Assembly: GCA_963585895.1 (NCBI GenBank)
Contig: OY757934.1
Coordinates: 38,127,758 to 38,191,757, forward strand
Length of the DNA: 64,000 nucleotides
Reading direction: 5' to 3'
From: Sepioteuthis lessoniana
Lineage: Eukaryota; Mollusca; Cephalopoda; Myopsida; Loliginidae
Part shown: piece after piece, positions 22,439 to 33,050 of the stretch
Position numbering within the stretch: the first letter of the stretch is position 1
Layout: each line of letters opens with the position of its first letter
Translations under genes and position numbers: made by a program
The notes under the pieces: model-generated
Told to the model about the DNA's origin: nothing
Databases searched by the model: none
Seen by the model: the letters and a program-made list of their open reading frames with translations, nothing else

Positions 22439-23507
22439 GTTGGCCATGGGTGCTAATTTGTTATGCTTAAGGACAGGATTCAAGTAGTTAAGCAGTCTTT
22501 GATCAAACAACCAAGCGATCAAGCGACTTGCAATCCACCACTACGATTTTTACTGGTCTAGATAGACAGTTGAACGGGCCGGATCCGATCAATCGACTAA
22601 TCGCGTCAGGCCCTAGCACATATATGTTTAGTCCCGACTGCATTCTTTAATCTGCATTCGCTGCAAACTCTCAACCCTTTTTATCTTACAGGTGCTGGAA
22701 GGCGTTGCCTGAGGGTCAGTTAGAGAATAAAACTCTGACCACAGTTAAACTGTACTCAATAACTATTATCAACTTAAAGCTTGAAAGTGGCTGGAGCTCG
22801 AAATCCTACTCCCAGCTCAAGTATACAGATAGGGTATCCCCGTCTCAACCCTGGTGCATCAGTTCCCTCTTTGGTAAATTCTCAGTTCAAGTTGAACTTC
22901 GTGGTGGAGCACTGCACCAGCGAAAACCAAACGCAACTTATGTCTTCTTCAAACAAAAAAACAAAACGAGATCTGATTCACATAATGATGATGCAGATTT
23001 CCTGCCTTGCCAAATTATCTCCATTCTTAATAGAAAAGGTTATTTCAAGCAGAGCAACCCTTCAGACTGTGAAAAAGACGAGAAACGGAAATTTGCTCGT
23101 GGAGGTGGACAATCAGAAACAAGCTGAAAATATTATGAAAATAAATATGTTCCACACGAGAAACTAATCAAACGAGAACTGAATGATTAATCAAAATTTC
23201 AGGAACATTTGAAAAACCTACACTCGACTGAAATTCATCAACCATAAGCACAAAATAAACTTAAAGAACTTACAACAAACAAAGAAAAAAAATGCAATGA
23301 AATAATCGAAGAAAAAACATACACAAAATCTACCAATTAAACCCAAATCACTCCTCCAAAAAATAAAAAATCTCCTGCAAAATAAAGGTCATATAGATCT
23401 CCAGTCTGTCCACAAAAAATCATCCAAAACTGGCAAAAAAACTTATTGCCCAAAAAGCTAGAAGCTCCCATTTATTAATCTAGAAAAATCCATATCAACA
23501 CTAAAAG
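22439..23507 (+). mobile_element. Non-LTR retrotransposon fragment
   Basis: Holds an ORF1-like open frame (22781-23164) preceded by about 240 bases that look like a 5' region, and followed by A-rich degraded sequence to 23507. It sits inside a C SINE. No reverse transcriptase is left. The clade cannot be decided. Confidence 0.55.
22781..23167 (+). pseudogene. LINE ORF1-like fragment
   Basis: 128 codons open. Residues about 78-128 read LSPFLIEKVISSRATLQTVK, KTRNGNLLVEVDNQKQAENI and MKINMF. This fits the pattern 'SPFxIxKxLxxxxGxxxxVKKLRxGxLLVEVxxxxQAxxLxKxxxF' found in ORF1 (gag-like) proteins of Jockey/I-type LINEs. It stops before the zinc-knuckle part. A second open frame (22705-23127) overlaps it and has no motif. 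Confidence 0.55.
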
Positions 23508-24107
23508 ATGAAGTTCCTGTAATGTTGGAGCTTTAGGGAATGCAAAGTACCCCTTCATTGTCATTAATCCGGGGTCTACTCTGTCTCGGAGAGGTAGCAC
23601 CTGATAAGGTCCTATCTATGAGTCAAACAGAACTAAACTGCGTACTTATGCTAAACAGAATTGTTTGAAATAGAACTTTTTTCGCATTTAAACTGAATAT
23701 TTATGCTAAACGGAATTATTTGAAAAAGAATTGTTTTTGTATGCTAAACTGAATTGTTTGAAAAAGAACTATAATGACATTTGACTGTGTGTAAAAAATA
23801 AACTATACTTATACTAAATTGAATTGTTTGAAATAGAACTGTTCGAAATAAACTGAATAGCTTGAAATAGAAATGTTTTTGACAATTAAACAGTGTACTT
23901 ATGCTAAACTGAATTGTTTGAAATAGAACTGTTTATTTGTATAAAAATGGATTCTACATCAAATAACCTCCAATGGTTGATATGCCATAAAACCCAAATG
24001 AACCAAACCAATCAATAACCATCCAGAGTTGATATACTATTAAATCAAATAACCCAACTTAGTCCTACCTGAACAGATTTCTTTCCTGTTGTAACTTGGA
24101 CTGGTGA

Positions 24108-24232
24108 TTAGTCATTTACTAAGCTTTTTTGCTTAGATGTGGCACAGGGACATATGAACGGGAACACCCAATGAGACTAGAATTTACTCATGAAGGTTTG
24201 TTAGTCTACCTAGCTAACCATTACATCAACTT
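24108..24232 (-). mobile_element. SINE family J copy
   Basis: Minus strand: tRNA-like head ending near 24232 (GTAATGGTTAGCTAGGTAGA), GTAAATTCTAGTCTCATTGG and GTGCCACATCTAAGC. Matches 24852-24983 over its whole length. The start is ragged. Confidence 0.6.
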
Positions 24233-24287
24233 CCATCGATGATTTTATTAATACTACTTTTTGGAGAGGAGTGAAGGGTTCTAATTA

Positions 24288-24435
24288 GAATTTCATTTTC
24301 TCTATCTAATCAGAAGTTTGCATTTTCCTCCATTAAAAACAAAAAGAATTCCATTTTCTCTGTCAAATCAGAAATTTCCATTTCCTCCGTCAAAAATCAA
24401 AAATTTGCATTTTTTCTGTCAAATCAAAAATTTGA
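24288..24435. repeat. Minisatellite, about 33-bp unit
   Basis: Four to five imperfect units built around AATTCCATTTTCTCTGTCAA followed by ATCAGAAATTT. The copies differ by substitutions and small indels. No relation to a flanking element was found. Confidence 0.7.
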
Positions 24436-24606
24436 AGAATATTTTAAAATTATACTCAATGTGAACTGCAGCACAAAAGGATAATTCACCAGGAAATTTC
24501 CCTGGTAATTGTGCCGATGTTTAAGTTAAAGCATTTCAAATGTTATAGCCAATGTATAAATATCCACGCCCAATCATATTGATATACATGCAAACACACA
24601 CACCTA

Positions 24607-24818
24607 CACGAGGGTCGTTCAAAAATTTCTAAGTCACACACAGATCTTAGATTTAAGGTGCACTTTTTGGTGAAGTCGCCTCACATGCAGAGACATTAAG
24701 ACAGAAATCTGGATTCGGTTTTCTTGTTTTATAAGAGGCGGTACTATGTTTCCACAGCAAAATGTTCAACTATGGATCTTCTTTATAGGTGAGGCTTAGA
24801 ACATTCTCAGCCACCCTC

Positions 24819-24822
<4 letters not shown>
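24607..24822. mobile_element. Mariner-type MITE
   Basis: ACGAGGGTCGTTCAAAAATT at the left and, in reverse complement, ACGAGGGTGGCTGAGAATGT at the right form imperfect inverted repeats of about 28 bp sharing TTCTAAG. TA lies outside both ends. About 215 bp, no coding capacity. 'CGAGGGT' starts are common in mariner-like elements. Confidence 0.6.
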
Positions 24823-24856
<34 letters not shown>

Positions 24857-24983
24857 ATTTACAAAGCTCTTTGCTTCGATGTGGCACAAGGCCGAATGAA
24901 TGGAGCGCCCAATGAGACTCGAACTCACTCGTGTAGGTTTGCTAGCCTAGCTTGCTAACCGTTACACCACCAGAGGTGCCCCT
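24823..24983 (-). mobile_element. SINE family J copy (after (AT)n)
   Basis: (AT)n at 24820-24853, then on the minus strand a clear tRNA-like head: GGGGCACCTCTGGTGGTGTA, ACGGTTAGCAAGC, B-box GAGTTCGAGTCTC, then GGCCTTGTGCCACATCGAAG. Better preserved than the copy at 24108. Confidence 0.75.
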
Positions 24984-25020
24984 ATGTATATATATATATA
25001 GATATGTGTGTGTGTGTGTG

Positions 25021-26253
25021 TACATAGAAAAGGTAAAATAGAAGAAAAATATGTTTGATGGTTTGTTTATTTACCAACGTGTTTCGACTTCAATTCAGTT
25101 AATTCAGTTTCATTCATTTAAAATGTTATGAGAAACTAAAGAGTTTGTTGAGTTACCAGTTACCAAGACATTTTTATGTTCGTAGATTCCTTTGCTAAAA
25201 TTTCTGCTCGTTTTTCCTATGTAAAATTTATTGCAATTTTGGCAGCGGATTTTGTAAACACCTGCGTTGGGTAGGGAATCAGCTTTTTTTTAATTATTCT
25301 TTACTATTTGTTCTATTGTTTTTGCTGTGGGGGTAGTGTTTTTTTTATTCCTGAGTGATTTAAGTTTTTTATAGGGTTAGTATTTGAGTAAAGTTTTTTT
25401 TATTCACATTGTGGAATGTATGTTTGTGGATCTTTATGGCTTTTGATGTGGCACGGTGAATAAAAAATTCGGGATATTGTAGGTTGGGAAAAGACTTGTG
25501 GATGTGTTTAAATTCTCTTTATAGACATTTAAGGGAGCAGATTCTAAGAGCTCTCAGGAAAAAACCTATGAAAATGCCGCTTTTTGTATTATCTCTGTGT
25601 CTTGAATAAAAATGTATTTAGTTATTTTTGTTGTTTATCTTGTGGTAAACTTTGAATTCTAATTTATTGTTGTTGTTTATTAGTAATATATCAAGGAAAG
25701 GTAAGTAATTATTTTTCTTAAATTCGTATTTTAACTAACCACACTTCTGACTTTCAAATTCTGCCATATTCTCCTTCATTCATGACAAAAATAAAAGAAT
25801 AATTGAAGAATGTTCCATAACACACCACAATACCACCACGCAAGGTTTCTTCAGAATTTCTTCATCTATAGGAAAATAAATATTAAAAGAATCCAAATTT
25901 TACACTATAGATTATCTCCCCTTTCCCTAAATATTGACGGCAATAAAACGTCACAAATTCCTTTCTCAAGCCAAAAAACACCATTTACTTTTTTTTTTAA
26001 ATATTCCATCACATCACATGACGCAATTTGAACATATCAACCAGTATCAATCCGTTTTTTTCTCATAGCAAGATCTACAAGCCCTGATGAAGATTTCTTA
26101 TTGAATCAAAATTTATCTATCATAATTATTTCTCATTCAAAAAAAAATTCGATAAAACACTTTTGCACTCAAAAAAAAGTTGAAGTCGAAATACGTTGGC
26201 AAATAAACAAACCATGAAACATATTTTTCTTCTATTTTACCTTTTCTACGTAC
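25021..26253 (-). mobile_element. Penelope-like element with inverted terminal repeats
   Basis: A 72-73-bp sequence at 25021-25092 (TACATAGAAAAGGTAAAATA ... TTTCGACTTCAA) recurs inverted at 26180-26253 with only a few differences. Between them lies the C-terminal half of a PLE ORF on the minus strand. PLEs are known to carry such repeats in direct or inverted orientation. A hammerhead-like CTGATGA AGATTT...AATC AAAA sequence sits at 26084-26112 on the plus strand, inside the right repeat region. Confidence 0.75.
25130..25770 (-). pseudogene. PLE ORF relic: RT C-terminus to GIY-YIG
   Basis: Minus strand from 25770: LPFLDILLI, KLEFKVYHKINNKNN, IHFYSRHRDNTKSGIFIGFF, LRALRICS, then YPEFFIHRATSKAIKIHK, a frameshifted linker, and AGVYKIRCQNCNKFYIGKTS with R following, ending EHKN. 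The GIY-YIG hallmark GVYKI/C-x2-C/YIGKTSR is complete here, unlike the copy at 4234. Stops and frameshifts in the linker show it is not intact. The RT active site is absent. Confidence 0.8.
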
Positions 26254-26789
26254 ATTCTGTCAGAGTCAACTCATTTCTTCCTACATATATGATAGAACTC
26301 GAAATGAAAAACTTTGCTTAAAGTAAGTTTTCGATGCTCTAATAGCTGTGCAGGCATAAACCTAAAAACATTAGAATTATGTACACAATAAGTCTGGTAC
26401 ATAAGTTTCAAATGTTTGAAAACATATGAAACATAACAGACTTATTTTATCTATAATTCTCTCTATATATATACATATATACATATGCATATGCATATAT
26501 ACAGTACTGAAGGTTTGTTGATTAAATTACCCTTATATACGGGCATACATGTGCATTCTAATCAGGAATAATTCAATCATCTAATGCATTCACACACATA
26601 TGTGTAGTTAGATAGAGAGAGAGAGATAGACAGCGATAGAGACACTGAGACAGAGACACAGGGAGAGAGAGGGAGATAGAGAAAGAGAGAGCTGCGAATT
26701 GTAATAGATAGATAGATAGATAGATTCCAATCAACAGAAAGGATTTATCAAAATAATTTCAGATTGAAGATTATCGGGAATTACTTGCA
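26254..26789. other. Unassigned spacer
   Basis: AT-rich, with GAGA-rich DNA at 26614-26690 and (GATA)n at 26704-26724. No recognised element or gene. Confidence 0.5.
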
Positions 26790-26905
26790 TAGCTGTTAGG
26801 TAACCAGTCTAAGAGAAGGGCCATTCTGAATTCAATCTGATTAACTCCGCTTAAAGACTGACCTTTTATCACATCCTGCCCGTAAAGGAGTGAATATAAA
26901 CTAAA
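26790..26905 (+). mobile_element. SINE family A, 3' fragment
   Basis: GGTAACCAGTCTAAGAGAAG, CATTCTGAATTCAATCTGAT, TAACTCCGCTTAAAGACTGA and ATCACATCCTGCCC. Head and most of the body absent. Confidence 0.65.
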
Positions 26906-27266
26906 TATGAAATGATCAACTTTTTAAAATGATTTGACATTGAATAACTCAACAGCAGTTGACATGCAGGAAAACAACCGACCTACCAACAAAAAAATAA
27001 CTACGATTGATAATATGACGAAGTAAAATTAGATTCAATAATAAGTAAAAACTATCAGTTGTCAATTATGATGCTATAAAACGCAAGGTAGAGAAGAATC
27101 TAGTCGACAGCACTCGAAAACTTTCAGTAAAGCGAGGATTCTAAAAAGATATTCTATTTAGAGTATTACATAAACTCTAAAAACATATAAGAGTTCTTGA
27201 CAGATTCCTACTAACATCTCATTTGATTAAAAAACGAAAATGCTTTTCCACCAATCTTTCTTCAAG

Positions 27267-27303
<37 letters not shown>

Positions 27304-27499
27304 TTGTGTGTATGTGTGAGAGAGAAGTGTGTGTGGTGTGGTGTGGTGTGCGTTTGTGTGTCTGTGTGTGTGTTATTTCGCCCGTGTTACGTATTACGTA
27401 GTTGTGTATAGGTAGATAAATCCGTTTCATAATAGTAAAAAACTTATTTTACGAAACAGAGTGATTTCAAATATAATACATTTCATTCGAAAAAAAAAC
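26906..27499. other. Spacer with (AT)n(GT)n
   Basis: 26925-27000 looks like the end of a shared SINE tail (GTTGACATGC, AACAACCGACC). (AT)n(GT)n at 27268-27372 is interrupted by GAGAGAGAAG. No gene; the overlapping open frames there are repeat translations. Confidence 0.55.
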
Positions 27500-27855
27500 T
27501 TATATGCTAAACTGAATTGCTTGAAATAAAACTGTTTTTGTATGTTAAACTGAATTGTTTGAAATAAAACTCTTTTTGTTATTGAAATTGTACTTACACT
27601 TAACTGAATTCTTTGAAAAAGAACTGTTTTGACATTTAACTGTGTGTAAACAGAAACTATTCTTATACTACACCGAGTTGTCGTAATGAGAACTGTTTGA
27701 CTAAACTGAATAGCTTGAAATAGAAATGTTTTCGACAATTAAACTGTAAATTGAGTTGTTTGATGTAGAACTGTTTATTTGTATAAAAATGGATTTGGCA
27801 TTAAATAACCTACTAAGGTTGATACGCCATAAAACCCAAACCAACAAACATCGAG
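27500..27855 (+). mobile_element. SINE family C, tail part
   Basis: Starts in the body with TATGCTAAACTGAATTGCTT, has four TTTGAAATAAAACT-type units, GGATTTGGCATTAAATAACC, then GGTTGATACGCCATAAAACC. The head is missing. Confidence 0.75.
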
Positions 27856-27886
27856 ATACTTAATCAAATGAGTCACGCGCAGACGG

Positions 27887-27918
<32 letters not shown>

Positions 27919-27998
27919 TCATGCATACACATGCCTATTTATATATACGGGAACTGACTATTGTACCAAACGACACTTGACACTTTTAGTTATCTTTT

Positions 27999-28030
<32 letters not shown>

Positions 28031-28363
28031 GAGTGTGTGTGTGTGTGTATGAGTGTATATATATGTGTGTGTGTGTGTGCATATATATGTGTGTATATAT
28101 GCGTGTATATATATATATATATATATATATGGAAAAAACAAATAATTCTAAAAACGTTTATTCATAAAGTAAAAACGTGCTAAATACTGGCTATTTGAGA
28201 AGGGTAAACCTAAAGATGTTTACTCACCTATCAGTGGCAGTTACATCATGATAGGCACTTTTAAGAAATGCTTTCATCAGATGAAACTTACGAGATGGAC
28301 AAGCCGTGTCTGATGATTGTATTTTTAAGTACTGACAGTAAACTGACTGTAATGAGACTGCAT

Positions 28364-28406
<43 letters not shown>

Positions 28407-28544
28407 CAGTGTTGGTTGTCACTATCTGACTTGGTGGGTTTGTGGCAGACCAAATTCGATATAATTTGGAGAGTGCTCAATATCTGTGATAGAGCTATTA
28501 TATAATGATAATAATCCTAATGATAATAATAATTATAATAATAA
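27856..28544. other. Spacer with microsatellites
   Basis: (AC)n at 27889-27917, (AT)n(GT)n mixture at 28003-28130, (AT)n at 28370-28404, and ATAATAATA-rich DNA at 28500-28544. 28150-28360 is unclassified; it holds the palindrome TTTCATCAGATGAAA at 28280-28294. Confidence 0.55.
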
Positions 28545-29815
28545 ACACCCGCAAAAAACGAAACCTACAAATACTTAGGCATCTTGGAGGCTGACACCAT
28601 CAAACCAGTGGAAATGAAAGAAAAGATTCAAAAATAATATCTCAGGAGAACTATGAAACTACTCGTGACAAAACTCAATTGCAGAAACCTTATCAAAGGG
28701 CTGTACCCCTCGTTAGATATTGCGGACCCTTTCTCAAGTGGACCAGAGACGAACTTAAACAAATGGACCAAAGAACAAGAAAACTAATGACAATGCATAA
28801 GGCTTTACATCCCAGAGACGACGTTGACAGACTATGTGTTTCAAGAAAAGAGGGAGGAAGAGGACTTGCCAGCATTGAAGACAGCGTTGACGCATCGATA
28901 CAACGACTCGAAGACTATATACAAAAACATGAACGAGGACTGATTACAACCATCAGAAACGAGACGGACAACACGATAGACGATAGAATGACAACAACTA
29001 AGAAACAAAAATGGGAGAAAAAACAACTCTATGGCCGCTTTAAACGACTAATAAACAACATCTCACACCAGAAAACATGCACCTGGCTAAGAACAGGAAA
29101 CCTTAAGAGAGAAACGGAATATCTGCTAATAGCAGCAAAAGACAACGCTATAAGGACCAATCATATCAAAGCGAGAATAGATAAGACGCAACAAAACAGT
29201 AAATGTAGGCTATGCGGTGACAGAGATGAAACAATCAATCACATAATAAGCGAATGAAGCAAATTAGCACAGAAGGAATATAAGGCTAGACACGACTGGA
29301 GAATCTGCAAGAAATTTAAATTTGACCTTACTAACAAGTGGTATATGTACATTGTGCAACCCAGCACCTGTCCTAGAAAATGACACACGTAAACTCCCAT
29401 GGGACTTTAACATACAAACGGATTACCAAATCCCGGCCAGAAGACCAGACCTTATAATAATCAACAACAAAAAAAAAGAATTTGCAAAATTGTCGACTTT
29501 GCTGTCCACAGAATAAATCATAAGGAATGTGAAAAGAAGGATAAGTACCTCGACTTTGCAAGAGAATTGAAAAAGCTATGGAACATGAATGTGACGATTG
29601 TGCCAATTGTGATTGGTGCTTTTGGCACAATAACTAAAGGATTATTAAAAGGCCTGGAGGACTTGTAAGTCGGTGGACGGGTAGAGACTATCCAAATGAC
29701 AGCATTGCTAAGAACAGCCAGAACCCTGAGACGAGTCCTTGAGACTTGAGGAGACTTGCTGACACTCAAACTCCAGTGAAAAATCATCAGTTAACACTGC
29801 CGTGAAAAACTCTAA
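28545..29815 (+). pseudogene. RLE-type non-LTR retrotransposon, C-terminal half
   Basis: A 192-codon frame (28679-29254) has HPRDDVDRLCVSRKEGGRGL and ends in the zinc knuckle CRLCGDRDETINHIISE, whose last residue of the motif (C) is replaced by a stop. Further frames hold RRPDLI (restriction-like endonuclease PDxxK-type core, near 29440), VDFAV, ECEKKDKYLDFARELKKLWN, IVPIVIGAFGTITKGLLKGL and LRTARTLRRVLE. Upstream 28560-28680 reads TYKYLGILEAD and LLVTKLNCRNLIKGLYPSLD. This order is that of R2/R4/Dong-group LINEs. Three or more frameshifts: dead. Confidence 0.85.
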
Positions 29816-29889
29816 AGGAGAAAATAATGACAAGTAAATATATATTATTTTCTATATGTATTTAATAGCATGGATGCTTTTCTGAGATC

Positions 29890-29945
29890 ACAGGTTTCAT
29901 GACGTTTTATAAAAGACGATCATCAGGCCGAGAACGAAAGATATT
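29890..29945 (-). ncRNA. Hammerhead-like motif, left arm
   Basis: Minus strand: CTGATGA at 29926-29920, a long stem II built from CGTCTTTTAT/ATAAAACG-type sequence, ATGAAA with GAAA at 29898-29895, then ACCTGTGATC where the right arm has ACCTGAGGTC. Stem III and stem I are therefore damaged. Probably inactive. Confidence 0.5.
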
Positions 29946-30773
29946 GAAGAAATCGAAAAATACAGTCGAGAGAACGTTAGAATTGTATACAACTCTTTAT
30001 ATATGCGTGTGTGTGTTGTATGTGTGTTGTATGTGTGTGTGTTTGTGTCGGTTCTATTTGAGTATTATTGTGTGTGAACGTATAAAGGATATTTAGTATC
30101 TGTGTGTATGAAGATACATGAGCCGAACGGCAAATTTGTTATTGTCTCCGGGATGTTTCAGGTGCAATGTGTAACCAAATTCCCGACGGATTGACCGAGT
30201 AAAAATATTTTTTGGTTTGTTTTTTTATATATACGCGTGTGTGCGTCCGTGCGTGCGTGCGTGTGCGATGATGATTTTTACTAAGGAACAAAATATCATC
30301 ATCATCGTATTATAAAGCAAATAAAGTTCTGATTTGTAAGCATCATAGGTGAAGGAGTATGGTGGGTCATAATCGCAAAAAAGTCATGGTGATGAGATAT
30401 GTTATATTATAATATACAATGTCTCATCACCACGACATTTATTGCGATGTATTGTTCCTTAGTCAAAATCACCACACACATACACACGCACACGAATATA
30501 TTAAAAAAAAAAAAAAACATGTTTTTACTCGGTCAATCTGTTACAACTTAAGCTATAGTTTACGCCTTATACTTACAGGAGACAACTTCAAATTTGCTGC
30601 GCAGCGCATGTATCCTTATGCACACACATTTTAAATATCATTTATACGTCCACATACAATAATACGCAAACATAACCTACACAAACACACACACATACGC
30701 ACACATAAAGAGTTGTATACAACTCTAACGTTCTTTAGGCGGTATTTTTAGATTTCCTCATTATCTTTCGTTC

Positions 30774-30824
30774 TCTGTCTGATGATTGTCGTTTACAAAA
30801 CGACATGAAACCTGAGGTCACAGA
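30774..30824 (+). ncRNA. Hammerhead ribozyme, right arm, well paired
   Basis: Stem I TCTGT/ACAGA (30774-30778 and 30820-30824). CTGATGA 30779-30785. Stem II GTCGTTT/AAACGAC (30788-30794 and 30798-30804) with loop ACA plus one T-A pair and a T-T mismatch at its base. GAAA 30807-30810. Stem III ACC/GGT with loop TGA, C30819 at the cleavage position. Only the G10.1-C11.1 pair departs from the usual consensus. Confidence 0.65.
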
Positions 30825-30862
30825 CAAGCTTCCATGCTATTAAATATATATAAAAAACTAAT

Positions 30863-30872
30863 TTAAATTTAG

Positions 30873-30911
<39 letters not shown>

Positions 30912-32014
30912 TTAGTTTTTTATTGGCAATTTTGGATGAATGTATTCATTTTTGTTAAATTGTCTTGTTTTTGTGCAACTGAACGAATTTGTGTTGTTTT
31001 TTTTATTATCAGATAGTAGATAATCAATCATGGATATTTATCAAAATCAACACTTAACAATGTGTAATGGTATTGTCACTAATAATACAAACCTTTAAAA
31101 AAGCTATCAAACAACACCAAAATTATCTACAATGTCTAGAAGGCAGTCTCATGAAAAAAATCTAATTCGTGCTTTGGTCATACTAATACTACCCACTCAT
31201 ATTCACTAACTACTCGTCTGACTAAAGTGCCTTAAGCACTTATATACTCCAACCTCTCAAGAGGCTATGACCTTCCAATCAGCACACAGTAACAAGTAAC
31301 ACAAGTATATTATTCAATATGATCTGATAAGAATCTTTGAATACATTCAACAAAGAAAACGTTGATAAAATAAATATATTTTAGTCTTCGAACGTGAGCT
31401 CTAAATGTATTTAATAACTGAGATATACTTCGGACCAAACTAAATATCTCTTGGAGGAGGTATCTATAAGACATGTTTTAAAAATTTTGAAGTTAAAGCC
31501 GCGTTTACCAAGAGTAAAATCAGTAATTAATGAAACTATTTTTTTTCAAAATAACCCATTGAGAATTCAGTTACAGCAGTAAATTTTCTTTTGGTCGAAG
31601 TACCTTTGAAATTTATCTTTTTGGTGTGGTGTGAGTCAGCACAGTCGTATTTCATTTACTGCCATCTACGTCCTCAAATGATACTATATTTCACCAAAAA
31701 CATTTCGCTCCAAAAATATTAAGACTTGCTTTGTAATTCTTCTTTTAGGGTTAGCACTGAGTCGTTTATTCTTTCTCAAGACGATTAGACTGCTGCCACC
31801 ATCCCTTTATCTTATATATCTTGGTCAACTGTATACTTGTTTTCATTTGCCTTTTAAATGTTTAGATTAAAAAAAAAACAACGTTTCTTTCTAGACTCAC
31901 GGTTTTTGTCACACCTTATATATGAAGTCTAACAGAGAAAAAAAACTAAATTTACCACCACAATGATCAAAACTGTTAATGTCGAAATGGAAGCCGTTTG
32001 CCAGTTCTTCTTAA

Positions 32015-32080
<66 letters not shown>

Positions 32081-32537
32081 GTGTGTGTGTGTATTTTTGA
32101 AAATTTGGCCACTATAAAGAATTGTTCTTCATAGGCCATAAATAAGTACACTCCTAACTTTTTTTGTTAAACTTGATTTTATTTTAAACAAGAAATAACA
32201 GGATTTTATAAGAACTTGACAAATGTGATACAATCAAAGCAGATATCAAATATCATTTATCACAAGAGACTACAGTATTGAAATAGAACCAAATATAGAA
32301 AACTAACACTTTTTGGCAAGATGTGTACCTATTTTTAAGTGATACATTTAATATTTTTTGTTACAGGTTTTCAAATTTGTATGATTAAAAATCTTCAATA
32401 AGAAAAAAAGTAAAAAAAAACAAAAAAACACAGAAATACGTTTAGTTATACAAACCCAAGGAAATTCAACGAAAAATAAATAAATTAAACTAAACTTGAA
32501 TGTGAGAAAAACTGATCCACACACACACACACACAGA

Positions 32538-32574
<37 letters not shown>
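30863..32574. other. Unassigned spacer
   Basis: (AT)n at 30877-30908, (AT)n(GT)n at 32018-32092 and (AC)n(AT)n at 32519-32572. Between 30910 and 32010 and between 32095 and 32520 I see ordinary AT-rich DNA with no gene or repeat that I recognise. Confidence 0.5.
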
Positions 32575-32575
<1 letters not shown>

Positions 32576-32828
32576 TTGACGATTGTAGTTGAGGGTGACA
32601 CAAAGGCTTCTTTTTTAATTGCTACTACACCGAGATATAGGGTCGCTATTCCTTTCTCAGGATTGTTCCACTTTACCCTTGATATATATATACCTTATAA
32701 TGCTGAGTGTTGAGCAAGGAGGTATCAAGTACCATTTTTCGAGTCTTTGGTATAACTCAAATTGGGATTGACCCCCCGATCTCCCGGGCCAATAGTGAAC
32801 ACTCTAACCCTTATGCCAATGGCCCGGT
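32575..32828 (-). mobile_element. SINE family F copy, short array
   Basis: Minus strand: head near 32828 (GGCATAAGGGTTAGAGTG, GGGATCAATCC-like B box), GGTACTTGATACCTCCTTGC, TATAAGGTATATATATATCA, then a single array unit ending at AAGTTGACG. Diverged. Confidence 0.65.
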
Positions 32829-32998
32829 ACAGGCAGACTGTTTTGTTGTATCACAACTCTTCAGTGTGGCTAAACCGCGAAATCCTTTAAGTCGGATATC
32901 TTACCCAAAAGCCATCGTCATTCTCAGCGAAAGTAAAGGAATTTTTTATACATATTTCTTTTTACATATACGTTATCGGCTACCTGGAATACTTAATT

Positions 32999-33002
<4 letters not shown>
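32829..33002 (-). mobile_element. SINE family G fragment
   Basis: Minus strand, 3' end at 32829: CACTGAAGAGTTGTGATACA ACAAAACAG. The core CTGAAGA and stem II GTTGT/ACAAC are intact, but GAAA reads AAAA (G12 lost). It lies directly against the F SINE head. The middle of the element is rearranged. Ends in (AT)n at 33003-33050. Confidence 0.55.

Positions 33003-33050
<48 letters not shown>

Larger units (their letters stand above)
22360..24020 (+). mobile_element. SINE family C split by a LINE insertion
   Basis: The 5' part 22360-22438 has CTGTCGGCTAGGGATGTAGA and GCAGAGGAGTAAGACCCC. The 3' part 23508-24020 resumes at GTTCCTGTAATGTTGGAGC and ends with the shared tail. About 35 bases of the C body are missing at the junction. 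The 1.07-kb piece between is a separate LINE fragment. Confidence 0.7.
29845..30862. mobile_element. 1-kb imperfect palindrome, family H
   Basis: Two arms of about 500 bp meet near 30405, where ATGGTGATGAGA and TCTCATCACCA form the tip around TTATATTATAATATA. Matching landmarks from outside in: ATTTAATAGCATGGATGC / GCATGCTATTAAAT-type ends, CATGAAACC, GAACGAAAGATA, GTTGTATACAACTCTTTAT, GATTGACCGAGTAAAAA, and ACTAAGGAACAA. Each end carries a hammerhead-like motif. No coding capacity. It could be a foldback transposon, a dimeric inverted retrocopy, or a retrozyme-like insertion. Confidence 0.8.

Noticed and set aside
26084..26112. Hammerhead in the right PLE repeat
   Set aside because: CTGATGA and a four-pair stem II are present, but GAAA is AAAA and no clear stem III or I; listed only as hammerhead-like.
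28265..28320. Hammerhead candidate around CTGATGAAAGC (minus strand) and CTGATGATTG
   Set aside because: No GAAA box follows at the right distance and stem III cannot form.
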